A stretch of DNA of 58,492 nucleotides, taken from positions 1 to 58,492 of the forward strand of contig NZ_JACBXD010000049.1 of the NCBI RefSeq assembly GCF_013870525.1, written 5' to 3'. The notes beneath the pieces are model-generated. The model did not search any database, was not told where the DNA came from, and worked only from the letters and a program-made list of their open reading frames with translations. The translations under genes and the position numbers were made by a program. Every line of letters starts with the position of its first letter. The first letter of the stretch is position 1. The DNA comes from Amycolatopsis pittospori (GTDB taxonomy: Bacteria > Actinomycetota > Actinomycetes > Mycobacteriales > Pseudonocardiaceae). This document shows, in pieces, positions 40,598-49,128 of the stretch.

Positions 40598-42130
40598 TCA
40601 GGAGCGACGGGCCCGCTTCGCCTTGCGCGGCGGCGGAAGCGCACCTTCGGCGCGCAGCCGGGCGGCGTGCTCGGCGAGCGCGTCGACCAGGTGGGGGACG
40701 TCGGCCTTCTCGGGCTGGACGTCGACCCGCAGCCCGAACTCCACGGCGGTTTCCGCGGTCTTCGGGCCGATGCACGCGACCAGCGTGCGGGTGTGCGGCT
40801 TGCCGGCGATGCCGACGAGGTTCCGCACGGTCGAGGACGAGGTGAAACAGACCGCGTCGAAACCGCCGGTCTTGATCATCTCGCGGGTCTCGGCGGGCGG
40901 CGGCGCGGCCCGCACGGTGCGGTACGCGGTCACGTCGTCGATCTCCCAGCCGCGTTCGCGCAGGCCGGCCGAAAGGGTCTCGGTGGCGATGTCCGCCCGC
41001 GGCAGCAGCACGCGGTCGACGGGGTCGAGGACGTCGTCGTACGGCGGGAACTCGGCCAGCAGGCCCTCCGAGGACTGCTCGCCCTCCGGGACCAGCTCGG
41101 GGATGATGCCGAAGGAACGCACCTTCGCCGCGGTCGATTCACCGACGCAGGCGATCTTCACGCCGGAGAACGCGCGGGCGTCCAGGCCGAACTCTTCGAA
41201 CTTCTCCCACACCGCGCGGACGGCGTTGGTCGAGGTGAAGACGATCCACTGGTAGCGGCCGTCGACGAGACCCTTGACCGAACGCTCCATCTGGGCGGGG
41301 CTGCGCGGCGGCTCGACCGAGATGGTCGGGACCTCGTGCGAGGTGGCGCCGTGGCCGCGAAGCCGCTCCGCCATCTCACCGGCCTGCTCCTTGGTGCGCG
41401 GCACCAGGACCTTCCAGCCGTACAGCGCGCGCGACTCCCACCACGACAGCTTCGACCGCTGGCCGACGGCCTGGCCGATCGTCACGATCAGCGGGCCGAC
41501 GAGCTCGCCCGCCTCGTTCGCGACGGTGGCCAGCGTGGTGTCGAGGGTGCGCTGGGTGTTGATGGTGCCGTTGGAGGTCACCGCGACCGGGGTGGTCGCC
41601 GGCAGCCCGTGCTCGGTCAGCGCGGACGCGGCCTCGGCGAGGTGCGCCGAAGTCGCGTGCAGCACGATCGGGCCCGGGGTGGCGGCCAGCGCGGCCCACT
41701 CGACGTCGCCGCGGACGTCGACCTCGGTGTGCGTGCCACCGAGCGCGACACCGGCGTAAGCCGGGACGGCCGCGCCGGGCGAGACGCCCGGGATGATGTC
41801 GAAGACGGCGCTGGTGCGGGAAACGGCCTGCACCTCGGCGACGACGGCGGGCTGGGTCAGCGGGTCACCGGCGATCAGCCGGAGCACGAGCCGTCCGGCC
41901 TTGGCCTCGTTCACCAGGTCCTTGGCGACCTCGGTGGCCTCGCCGACGGCGGGGCGCACTTCGGCGCCTTCGGCGGCGAAGGCCAGGACGCCCGAAGGCA
42001 CGTCCGGATCGGTCACCACGACCTCGGCCTTGGCGAGCAGCTCCTGAGCGCGGACGGTCAGCAGACCGGCGTCACCGGGGCCCGAGCCCACGAAGGCGAC
42101 ACGCCCGGTGGTCTTACGCGCGGGGGTCAT
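40598..42130 (-). CDS. hemD: uroporphyrinogen-III synthase fused to a CobA-like methyltransferase domain
   Basis: A 510-residue two-domain protein. Residues about 1-240 resemble the SAM-dependent uroporphyrinogen methyltransferase (VAFVGSGPGDAGLLTVRAQ); residues about 255-495 are the HemD synthase (GWKVLVPRTKEQAGEMAERL, then VACIGPKTAETAVEFG). In the first domain the usual GGDPFVFGRGGEE loop reads AGDPLTQPAVVAEV, so methyltransferase activity is doubtful. A basic KAKRARRS tail closes the protein. Last gene of the rex-hemA-hemC-hemD operon, 68 bp after hemC. Confidence 0.92.
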   Translation of the reverse strand: MTPARKTTGRVAFVGSGPGDAGLLTVRAQELLAKAEVVVTDPDVPSGVLAFAAEGAEVRPAVGEATEVAKDLVNEAKAGRLVLRLIAGDPLTQPAVVAEVQAVSRTSAVFDIIPGVSPGAAVPAYAGVALGGTHTEVDVRGDVEWAALAATPGPIVLHATSAHLAEAASALTEHGLPATTPVAVTSNGTINTQRTLDTTLATVANEAGELVGPLIVTIGQAVGQRSKLSWWESRALYGWKVLVPRTKEQAGEMAERLRGHGATSHEVPTISVEPPRSPAQMERSVKGLVDGRYQWIVFTSTNAVRAVWEKFEEFGLDARAFSGVKIACVGESTAAKVRSFGIIPELVPEGEQSSEGLLAEFPPYDDVLDPVDRVLLPRADIATETLSAGLRERGWEIDDVTAYRTVRAAPPPAETREMIKTGGFDAVCFTSSSTVRNLVGIAGKPHTRTLVACIGPKTAETAVEFGLRVDVQPEKADVPHLVDALAEHAARLRAEGALPPPRKAKRARRS

Positions 42131-42198
42131 CTGTGCGTTCTCCTCTTAAGCGACCGCAGTCCTTCGCGGCCGAACCTTGCAAAACGTTCTGGCTTGAC

Positions 42199-43146
42199 TC
42201 ACTGAGCGGGGCCGGAAAGCGCTCCGGCCCCGAGGTCCAGCAGTTCGGCGGCCAGTGCCCGGCCGAGCTGCTCAGCTTCGTGCTTGTCGGCGAGCGCGAT
42301 CGCGCGCACCATGTCGACCGCGTCCCCGTCTCCTTCGACGGCGGCGGTGCCCCGCAGCGAGATCCGCTCGACGACCCGCCCTTCGGCGTCCAGGTCTTCG
42401 ACGATCTCCGCCAGCGCTCCGACCGGCGCACTGCACCCGGCTTCCAGCGCCGCGAGCAGTGCCCGTTCGGCGGTCGCCGTCGCACGGGTGCCCTCATCGT
42501 CCACTGTGGACCCGAGCAGGTGCTCGAGGTCCACGTCTTCGGCCCGGCATTCCACCGCCAGCGCACCCTGCGCGGGAGCGGGCAGCATCTGGATCGGGTC
42601 GAGGGTCTCGGTGATCTCCCCGGCCCGGCCGATCCTGGCCAGTCCGGCACGCGCCAGGACGACGGCGTCGAGCTCTCCGTCGGTCACCTTGCGCATGCGG
42701 GTGTCGATATTGCCTCGGATCGGCACGATTTCCAAACCGAGACCGAGCGCGCGCAGTTGCGCGGTGCGCCGCGGCGACCCGGTGCCGACGGTCGCGCCCG
42801 GCGGGAGCTCACCCAAAGTCAGCCCGTCACAGGCGATCAGCGCGTCACGCGGGTCCTCGCGGCGCGGCACGGCGGCGAGCGTGATGCCCGGCTCCGGCTT
42901 CGTCGGCAGGTCCTTGTAGGAGTGCACGATGACGTCGACTTCCTTGCGCAGCAACGCTTCGCGCAGCGCGGAAGTGAAGACGCCGACCCCGATCGTGGGA
43001 ATCGGCGCGGACGACTTGTCGCCCGGCGTCGTCACGGTGACGAGTTCGACCTCGGCCCCGGTGGCGCGCAGGGCGTCGGCGATGGTGCCGGTCTGCGCGA
43101 GGGCGAGTTTGCTGCCGCGCGTCCCGATCCGGATGACTCTGCTCAC
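42199..43146 (-). CDS. hemC: hydroxymethylbilane synthase (porphobilinogen deaminase)
   Basis: Polymerises four porphobilinogens. The 315 residues show VIRIGTRGSKLALAQT at the N-terminus, DVIVHSYKDLPT with the catalytic aspartate region, RGNIDTRMRKV for substrate binding and LEAGCSAPVGALAEI with the cofactor-attachment cysteine. The start overlaps the hemA stop by ATGA. Confidence 0.95.
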   Translation of the reverse strand: MSRVIRIGTRGSKLALAQTGTIADALRATGAEVELVTVTTPGDKSSAPIPTIGVGVFTSALREALLRKEVDVIVHSYKDLPTKPEPGITLAAVPRREDPRDALIACDGLTLGELPPGATVGTGSPRRTAQLRALGLGLEIVPIRGNIDTRMRKVTDGELDAVVLARAGLARIGRAGEITETLDPIQMLPAPAQGALAVECRAEDVDLEHLLGSTVDDEGTRATATAERALLAALEAGCSAPVGALAEIVEDLDAEGRVVERISLRGTAAVEGDGDAVDMVRAIALADKHEAEQLGRALAAELLDLGAGALSGPAQ

Positions 43147-44459
43147 TGGTGATCACTGTCTTTCGGTGTGGCGGTGGGACTCGCCACGGCGGCGGGCGCC
43201 TGCGGGTCGAGGCAGAACAGCTCGCGCAGCGCGTTGGCGTAGTCGGTGTCGGCCGTCTCGGCGGCCAGCTGCTTGACCCGCACCGTCGGCGCGTGCAGCA
43301 GCTTGTCGACCACCCGGCGGACCGTGCGGCCGACCTCCTCGCGGACCCCGGCTTCGAGGTCCGGCAGGCGGTTGTCCAGGCGCAGCAGTTCGGCGTCGAC
43401 GACCTCGGCCGCCCGGCGCCGCAGCGCGGTGACCGTCGGGGTGACCTCGGCGCTGCGCTGACCGGCGAGGTATTCACGCACCTCGTCGAGCACGATGCCG
43501 GTGGCCTTCGCGGTCTGCCGGTCGGTGGTCGGGGTGCCCTTTTCGCGCATGCGGCGCTGGATGGTCTCGAGGTCGACGACGGCGACGTCGGCCAGCGCGG
43601 CGACATCATGGTCGACGTCACGCGGGAGACCGAGGTCGCAGACGACCAGCGGACGTCCGGCGCGGACCGGGACGTGCTCGGCGGTGAAGACCGCTTCCTG
43701 CGCGCCGGTGCAGCAGACGACGACGTCCGCCTCGGCGACCGCGGCCGCGATGCCGCTCATTTGCACGGCTTTGGCGGGCACTCCCTGTTCGACGCTCGCG
43801 GCGGCGAGGCGGGCGGCCCTTGTCTCGGTGCGGTTGGCGATGGTGATCTCGCCGATTCCGGTTTTACGCAGGTGGGAAGCGGTGAGCGCGCCCATCGAAC
43901 CGGCGCCGATGATCAGTGCGTGCTTGCCGGAGATGTCGCCGGCGGCGGCCAACGCCTCGGAGACGACCGAGGCGCCGAGCTGGTCGAGGCCGGTCTCGGA
44001 GTGGACGCGTTTGCCGACGCGCAGTGTGGTCTGGATCAGTTCGTGCAGTGTGCGGCCGACGGTGCCGGCGTCGCGCGCGGTGGCGTAGGAGGACCGGATC
44101 TGGCCGAGGATCTGCGTCTCGCCGACGACCATCGAGTCCAGGCCGGAGGTGACCGAGAACAGGTGCTCGATCGCCGCTCCGGCGTAGTGCACGTACAGCG
44201 AGTCGTAGAGGTCCGCGGGCTCCATCCCGGCCTGGCGGGCCAGCACGTCGGAGACGTCGTTCAGACCACCGTGGAAGGTCTCGACGACGGCGTAGACCTC
44301 GATGCGGTTGCAGGTGGAGACCAGGATGGCCTCGCTGATGTGCTCGGCCTGCTGCAGTTCGTGGAGCACCTTGGTCACTTCGGTCGCGGGCACCGCGACG
44401 CGTTCCAGGGTGTTCAGCTCGGCACTGCGGTGCGAGAGCCCGACCGCCAACACGCTCAT
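43143..44459 (-). CDS. hemA: glutamyl-tRNA reductase
   Basis: First committed enzyme of C5 tetrapyrrole synthesis; reduces glutamyl-tRNA(Glu) to glutamate-1-semialdehyde for HemL. The 438 residues have the catalytic cysteine in ILVSTCNRIEVYAV (about residue 50), SVTSGLDSMVVGETQILGQ in the catalytic domain, the NADPH motif ALIIGAGSMGALTASHL, and the C-terminal dimerisation helix. The ATG at 44459 lies one base past the rex stop. Confidence 0.95.
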   Translation of the reverse strand: MSVLAVGLSHRSAELNTLERVAVPATEVTKVLHELQQAEHISEAILVSTCNRIEVYAVVETFHGGLNDVSDVLARQAGMEPADLYDSLYVHYAGAAIEHLFSVTSGLDSMVVGETQILGQIRSSYATARDAGTVGRTLHELIQTTLRVGKRVHSETGLDQLGASVVSEALAAAGDISGKHALIIGAGSMGALTASHLRKTGIGEITIANRTETRAARLAAASVEQGVPAKAVQMSGIAAAVAEADVVVCCTGAQEAVFTAEHVPVRAGRPLVVCDLGLPRDVDHDVAALADVAVVDLETIQRRMREKGTPTTDRQTAKATGIVLDEVREYLAGQRSAEVTPTVTALRRRAAEVVDAELLRLDNRLPDLEAGVREEVGRTVRRVVDKLLHAPTVRVKQLAAETADTDYANALRELFCLDPQAPAAVASPTATPKDSDHQ

Positions 44460-44460
44460 C

Positions 44461-45288
44461 TCAGCGCACCACCATTCCATTGCCGTGGCCGTTCACGCTG
44501 CCATTCTCGGCTCCCCCGGGGCCAGCGTCTCCTCCGCCGTTGCCATTAGCGGCCAGATCCGCGCGACGAGCGACGTGGAACGACAGGATCTGCAGCTCGA
44601 CGGCGAGATCCACCTTGCGGACCTCGATATGTGCCGGAACCTGCAGCACGACCGGGGCGAAATTCAGGATGCACTGCACGCCACCTGCGACGAGCCGGTC
44701 GCAGACCGACTGCGCGGCGGTGGGCGGAGTGGCGATGACGCCGATGGAGATCTGCCGTTCGGCGCAGACTTTGGGGATTTCGTCGAGATGTGACACCGGA
44801 AGGCCGCCGACCGGCACCCCCACCAGATCCGGGTCGAGGTCGAACAGCGCCTCGACCGGGAAGCCGCGGCCGGGGAACCCGCCGTAGTTGGCCAGCGCGT
44901 GGCCGAGGTTACCGATACCGACCACGGCGACCTTGTGCTTGCGGGTCAGGCCGAGGATCCGCTCGATCTGGCTGACCAGCACCTGGACGTCGTAGCCGAC
45001 GCCGCGGGTGCCGTACGAGCCGAGGTAGGACAGGTCCTTGCGCAGTTTCGCCGAGTTGACGCCCGCGGCCTGCGAGAGTTCCTCACTGGAGATCGTGGTC
45101 GCGCCCTGCTCGGCCAGCCCGGAGAGCACCCGCAGGTAGACGGCGAGGCGGGCGACCGCGGCCTCGGGGATCGACTTCGCGCGGACCGCTTCGGGCTCGG
45201 CGGCGGCCTCGACGGCCGGCATCTCCGCTGTGGGCGCGTTGTCGGCGTCCGGTGTCACCCGGGTGCGCCGGCCTCGTTGCGACACCAC
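44461..45288 (-). CDS. rex: redox-sensing transcriptional repressor Rex
   Basis: Senses the NADH/NAD+ ratio and represses respiratory genes. The 275-residue protein has an N-terminal winged helix (about 40-105; ISSEELSQAAGVNSAKLRKDLSYLG) and a Rossmann NADH-binding domain (VAVVGIGNLGHALANYGGF). An acidic N-terminal extension and a Gly/Asn-rich tail flank the core. GTG 45288 is preceded by AGAGGAG. It heads the hem operon, as in Streptomyces. Matching operators lie upstream of rex and of nuo. Confidence 0.95.
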   Translation of the reverse strand: MVSQRGRRTRVTPDADNAPTAEMPAVEAAAEPEAVRAKSIPEAAVARLAVYLRVLSGLAEQGATTISSEELSQAAGVNSAKLRKDLSYLGSYGTRGVGYDVQVLVSQIERILGLTRKHKVAVVGIGNLGHALANYGGFPGRGFPVEALFDLDPDLVGVPVGGLPVSHLDEIPKVCAERQISIGVIATPPTAAQSVCDRLVAGGVQCILNFAPVVLQVPAHIEVRKVDLAVELQILSFHVARRADLAANGNGGGDAGPGGAENGSVNGHGNGMVVR

Positions 45289-45418
45289 GCTTGTCCGCTC
45301 CTCTGGCTCCTGCTGAGTACATGAGTCGCCCGAACCAGGAAACCGGCTCTTGACCCGAAGCGCTGAGTCCGGTTCGATGCCGGGCGCTTTCGGAAGCGAC
45401 GTATCTACGGTAGCCACT

Positions 45419-45434
45419 TGTGAACGCAGGCACA
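45419..45434. promoter_or_regulatory. Rex operator-like site upstream of rex
   Basis: TGTGAACGCAGGCACA matches the operator TGTGAA-N4-TTCACA except for two bases in the right half-site. It lies 131 bp before the rex start, consistent with autoregulation known for Streptomyces rex-hemACD. Confidence 0.65.
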
Positions 45435-45467
45435 AAGTCACAGGTGAGCGCTGTGTTCAAGCTCGCG

Positions 45468-47003
45468 TCAGCGCGCGTTGACCGACACCGTATGCCAACC
45501 CGTCGCGCCATCGGGCACGGTTCCGACGCGCCGATCGGTCTGCGTGTAGCCGGACCGGTCCGTCGCCCGGACGGCGACCTCGTGCTGACCTGGGGCGACG
45601 TCGACCTCGGTCCACCACATCCGCCAGGTGTCCTTCGAAGTCTCGGCCGACAGGACGGTCTCCTGCCACGGCCCCTGGTCGACGCGGATCTCGACCTTCG
45701 CGACACCGGTGTGCTGTGCCCACGCGATCCCGGACACGACGACCTTGCCCGAGGTCACCGCCGAACCCGGCGCGTCGATCCGCGATTGTGTCTTCACCGG
45801 GCCTTCCCGGCCCCAGCCGCGGTCGAGCCAGTACGCCTCACGTGCCTGCCAGGTGGTGATCTCCAGGTCGGTGACCCATTTCGTGGCGGACACGTAGCCG
45901 TACAGGCCGGGGATCACGATCCTCGCGGGGAAGCCGTGTTCGATCGGCAGCGGTTCGTCGTTCATGCCGATGGCGAGCATCGCGCCGCGTCCCGGGTCCA
46001 GGGCGGCTTCGACCGGGGTTCCGCAGGTCCAACCGTCGACGCTGGTGGCGAACATCTGCTCGGCGCCGGGTTTCACGCCCGCTTCGTTCAGCAGGTCGCG
46101 CAGGTCGATGCCGATCCAGCGGGCGTTGGAGATGTACGGGCCGCCGACCTCGTTGGAGACGCAGCACAGCGTGACGTCGCGTTCGAGTAGCGGGCGTGAG
46201 CGGATGTCGTCATACGTATAGGTGACCTCTCGGTCGACCATCCCGTGGATCTTGAGGCTCCAGTCCTCGGTGCGGACCTGCGGAACGACCAGAGCGGTGT
46301 CGATCCGATAGAAATCCTTCGATGGTGTGACGTACGCCGGGGTCCCGAACTTCACGAAATCCGCGTCCGGAGGAATCGGCGGCGCGGTCCTGGTCACTAC
46401 GAGCCTGCCGACGGCGTCGCGTGATTCCGCGGCGTTCTTCCTGGTCCCGAAGATCTCTCCGGCCAGCGCGGCGACACCGGCCCCAGCGGCGACGGAAGCC
46501 CCGGTGATCAGCACCTTCCGCCGGTCCGGGCCCTCGCCTTCGCGGTCGTCGAAGAACACCCGCGGGCGGAAGAACGAATGCATCCGGGTGAAGACGACGA
46601 GACCGGCGACCGTCGCGAGCACCGGCGCCAGCAGCGCGATCTGCCCGAGGTCGGTGCGCACGAAGACGGCGGCGACCCCGGCCGCGCCGAGGACGCCGAC
46701 CAGCACCTGGCCCGGGAGCGGCTTGCGCCGCGAGAGCTGCCCGGCGAGCAACGCGAAGAGCACCAGCACCACGGCCAGGCCGAACTTGAGAACGGGTTTG
46801 TCCCAGGTCTCCAGTGTCCGCTCGGCCCAGGCCACGACGGCGTGCGGGCTGTGGTCGATGACGAAGTTCGCCACCGCGACGAACGGCGAAGCGGTGTACC
46901 CGACGAAGCCCGCGACGAGATGCCCGACGCCGAGCGCGGCGACAAGCGCGAGCAGTCCGGTCAGCGCGGCTTGCGGGAGGGTGAGCCTGCGTTCTTCGTC
47001 CAC
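45468..47003 (-). CDS. membrane-anchored molybdopterin-dependent oxidoreductase (sulfite oxidase fold)
   Basis: A 511-residue protein in three parts. About 150 N-terminal residues hold four helices. A basic RRKVLITGASVAAGAGVAAL segment follows (residues about 165-185), like a Tat twin-arginine region but internal. Residues about 190-510 are the sulfite-oxidase-type Moco domain, with the molybdenum-ligand cysteine in DVTLCCVSNEVGGP, and a C-terminal Mo-co dimerisation domain. The order resembles Rv0218. Electron partner and substrate are unknown. Confidence 0.85.
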   Translation of the reverse strand: MDEERRLTLPQAALTGLLALVAALGVGHLVAGFVGYTASPFVAVANFVIDHSPHAVVAWAERTLETWDKPVLKFGLAVVLVLFALLAGQLSRRKPLPGQVLVGVLGAAGVAAVFVRTDLGQIALLAPVLATVAGLVVFTRMHSFFRPRVFFDDREGEGPDRRKVLITGASVAAGAGVAALAGEIFGTRKNAAESRDAVGRLVVTRTAPPIPPDADFVKFGTPAYVTPSKDFYRIDTALVVPQVRTEDWSLKIHGMVDREVTYTYDDIRSRPLLERDVTLCCVSNEVGGPYISNARWIGIDLRDLLNEAGVKPGAEQMFATSVDGWTCGTPVEAALDPGRGAMLAIGMNDEPLPIEHGFPARIVIPGLYGYVSATKWVTDLEITTWQAREAYWLDRGWGREGPVKTQSRIDAPGSAVTSGKVVVSGIAWAQHTGVAKVEIRVDQGPWQETVLSAETSKDTWRMWWTEVDVAPGQHEVAVRATDRSGYTQTDRRVGTVPDGATGWHTVSVNAR

Positions 47004-47061
47004 GACTCCATCTTCGGAGCGAAAGCGGCTTCGGGTCGGCCGTTCGCCCCTTACGAGTGTG

Positions 47062-47298
47062 TTACGCCAGTGCTTTGCGGAGCCTGTCCTCTTCGACCCG
47101 CCAGTAGCCGTGCTCGGCGTCGTCGATCAGGATCACCGGCACACGGTCGCCGTATTCGGCCCGCCATTCGGGGTCGGTGTCGACGTCCTGAGCCGACCAG
47201 GCGACCCCCAGCTCGCCGCAGATCCGCTCGATGTCCTGTTCCGCGACCTCGCACAGATGGCAGCCGGCGCGGGTCATGACGGTCACATGGTGGGCCAT
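47062..47298 (-). CDS. glutaredoxin-family protein
   Basis: A 78-residue thioredoxin-fold protein. GCHLCE supplies the CxxC (Cys13, Cys16) and VPVILIDD the cis-proline. Position matches Rv0508 upstream of hemA. Its specific disulfide partner is unknown; it may reduce glutamyl-tRNA reductase or respiratory proteins, which is speculation from position. Confidence 0.85.
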   Translation of the reverse strand: MAHHVTVMTRAGCHLCEVAEQDIERICGELGVAWSAQDVDTDPEWRAEYGDRVPVILIDDAEHGYWRVEEDRLRKALA

Positions 47299-47347
47299 GC
47301 CGTCAATCCTTACCTGGCCCGAGGCACTCTTTCCCGCCGAGGGCCCC

Positions 47348-48862
47348 TTAGCGCAGCCGCAGGCGCCGGAGCTTCCCGGTGGCCGAATGCGGCAGGGACT
47401 CCGCGAACTCGACGGTGTGCGGCACCTTGTATCCGGCCAGGTTGGCCGCGCAGTGCTCGACGACCTGTTGTTCCGAAAGGGAAGCGCCGGACGCGGGGAC
47501 GACGACGGCCTTCACCGCCTCACCGGTCCGCTCGTCGACGACGCCGACGACGGCCGCCTCGACGACCTCGTCCAGCATCGCGATCACGTTCTCGACCTCG
47601 TGCGGGAAGACGTTGAAGCCGTTGACGATGATCAGGTCGTTGGCCCGGTCCACCAGGTGCAGGTCACCGTCGGTGTCGAGGTAGCCGACGTCGCCGGTGC
47701 GGAACCAGCCGTCTTCGTCGGGGCCGTGCGAGCCGTCGGGCCAGTAGCCGGAGAAGAGGTTCGCGCCGCGGATCGACACCAGGCCGGTGCCGCCGTCCTC
47801 GTCGAAGGCGTCGCCGAGTTCGTCCGGGTCCTGCGGGACGGGCGTCGCGTCGCCGTCGCTGTCCACCAGCCGGACCTCGACGCCGGGCAGTGGCCGCCCG
47901 ACCGAACCGGGTTTCGGATAGCCGGTGACCAGCGTCGTGGTGACCACCGGCGCGCATTCGGTGAGGCCGTAGCCCTCGTAGACGTCCAGGCCGGTGGCGC
48001 CGCGGATCGAGGTGAGGATCTTGGGGTGCAGCGGCGCCGCGCCCGACGTCATCCGCCGGACGGTGGAGAGGCCGTTGCCGAGCTCCTCCGGGTCCATCGC
48101 GGCGAACTCGGCGTACATCGCGGGTACGCCGGCGATCGAGGTCACCCGGAGCTCGGCGCAGTCGGCGAGGGTCCGCTCGGCGAGGAAGCGCTCGGACAGG
48201 ATCGCCGTGGCGCCGACCGACGTGGTCTGGAGCAGGCCGGGTCCGAGGCCGTAGACGTGGAACAGCGGGATGGTGATGAGCACCCGGTCGCCGTGCACGA
48301 GCGGTGTCGGGACGATCTGGCTCAGCTGGTCGAGGTTCGCCAGCAACGCCCGGTGCGACAGCATCACGCCGCGCGGCGGACCGGTCGTGCCGGAGGTGTA
48401 CGAAATGACCGCTATGTCTTCACCGGCTCCGGCGGACTCGACCGGCTCGACTGCTCCATCCGAGGTAACACGTGGTGAGAGACTCGTCACCCCATCGGGG
48501 AGTCCGTCGGTCGTTTCGCGTTCGAGCAAGATCCGCGCGCCGCTGTGCTCCAGCAGTCCGGTCAGCTCCGCCACCGGCGCCTGCGGCGAGAGCGGGACGA
48601 CCACCGCGCCCGCCCGCAACGCCCCGAAAAGCGAAACGGCGAAGGCGGCCGACGTCGGCAACCGCAACGCCACCCTGTCCCCGCGCTCGATTCCCGCGTC
48701 GAGCAGGGCGCGGGCCAGCGCATGGGCGGCTTGATCGACTTCCGCCCACGTCAGTGCGACCCCGCCGCCGGTCTCGTGGACGGCCGTCTTGCCGGGCCAC
48801 TGCCGGGCGGCCTCGGCGAGCAAGGTGGGCACGCTTCGTTCGGCAACCTGCTCCGCGCTCAA
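47348..48862 (-). CDS. class I adenylate-forming acyl-CoA ligase
   Basis: A 504-residue ANL-family enzyme, probably a long-chain fatty acyl-CoA ligase. ISYTSGTTGPPRGVMLSHRA is the AMP-binding motif, YEGYGLTECAPVV the adenine motif, WFRTGDVGYLDTDGDLHLVDR the hinge region, and HSATGKLRRLRL the C-terminal catalytic lysine. Substrate class cannot be resolved further. Confidence 0.88.
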   Translation of the reverse strand: MSAEQVAERSVPTLLAEAARQWPGKTAVHETGGGVALTWAEVDQAAHALARALLDAGIERGDRVALRLPTSAAFAVSLFGALRAGAVVVPLSPQAPVAELTGLLEHSGARILLERETTDGLPDGVTSLSPRVTSDGAVEPVESAGAGEDIAVISYTSGTTGPPRGVMLSHRALLANLDQLSQIVPTPLVHGDRVLITIPLFHVYGLGPGLLQTTSVGATAILSERFLAERTLADCAELRVTSIAGVPAMYAEFAAMDPEELGNGLSTVRRMTSGAAPLHPKILTSIRGATGLDVYEGYGLTECAPVVTTTLVTGYPKPGSVGRPLPGVEVRLVDSDGDATPVPQDPDELGDAFDEDGGTGLVSIRGANLFSGYWPDGSHGPDEDGWFRTGDVGYLDTDGDLHLVDRANDLIIVNGFNVFPHEVENVIAMLDEVVEAAVVGVVDERTGEAVKAVVVPASGASLSEQQVVEHCAANLAGYKVPHTVEFAESLPHSATGKLRRLRLR

Positions 48863-49050
48863 CTGCGAACCTCTTCCCTCGGTGAACGGCGTTGCCAGTT
48901 TGTCATCTCGACCACCGTCATGGGTGTCACTCGCTTTCGTCGCAGTTCCGTAACCCCGGCACCGCTACCTACTTCGCGGTAACTACACGTATGCTGCTGG
49001 TCGTCGTCGAGTGGTGTTGATCACTCGATGGTGAGAAAGGGAGTCCGGAC
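48863..49050. other. divergent gap before the BldN-like gene
   Basis: Holds the promoters for the acyl-CoA ligase and the sigma factor. TATGCT at 48990-48995 is a possible -10 for the sigma operon. No gene seen. Confidence 0.4.
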
Positions 49051-49128
49051 GTGCAGATCTTGCAGGCCCACGCGGCGGTGGGACATGCGGGCCGGTCTTC
49101 GGAGTCCGGAACGGGAGGTGCCCCATGA
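49051..49128 (+). CDS. possible 25-residue leader peptide coupled to the sigma gene
   Basis: GTG start preceded by GGGAG at seven bases; the product begins MQILQAHAAVGHAGRSSESG. The stop TGA overlaps the start of the sigma gene as ATGA. A real ribosome site and exact overlap suggest translational coupling, but a 25-codon frame can occur by chance. Confidence 0.4.
   Translation: MQILQAHAAVGHAGRSSESGTGGAP

Noticed and set aside
42209..42234. GC-rich hairpin as hemC terminator
   Set aside because: It lies within the hemC coding end; could be coincidence of codon choice.
48949..48975. CGTAAC upstream of the BldN-like gene as a sigma-BldN promoter
   Set aside because: No CGTT-type -10 element at 15-18 bp.
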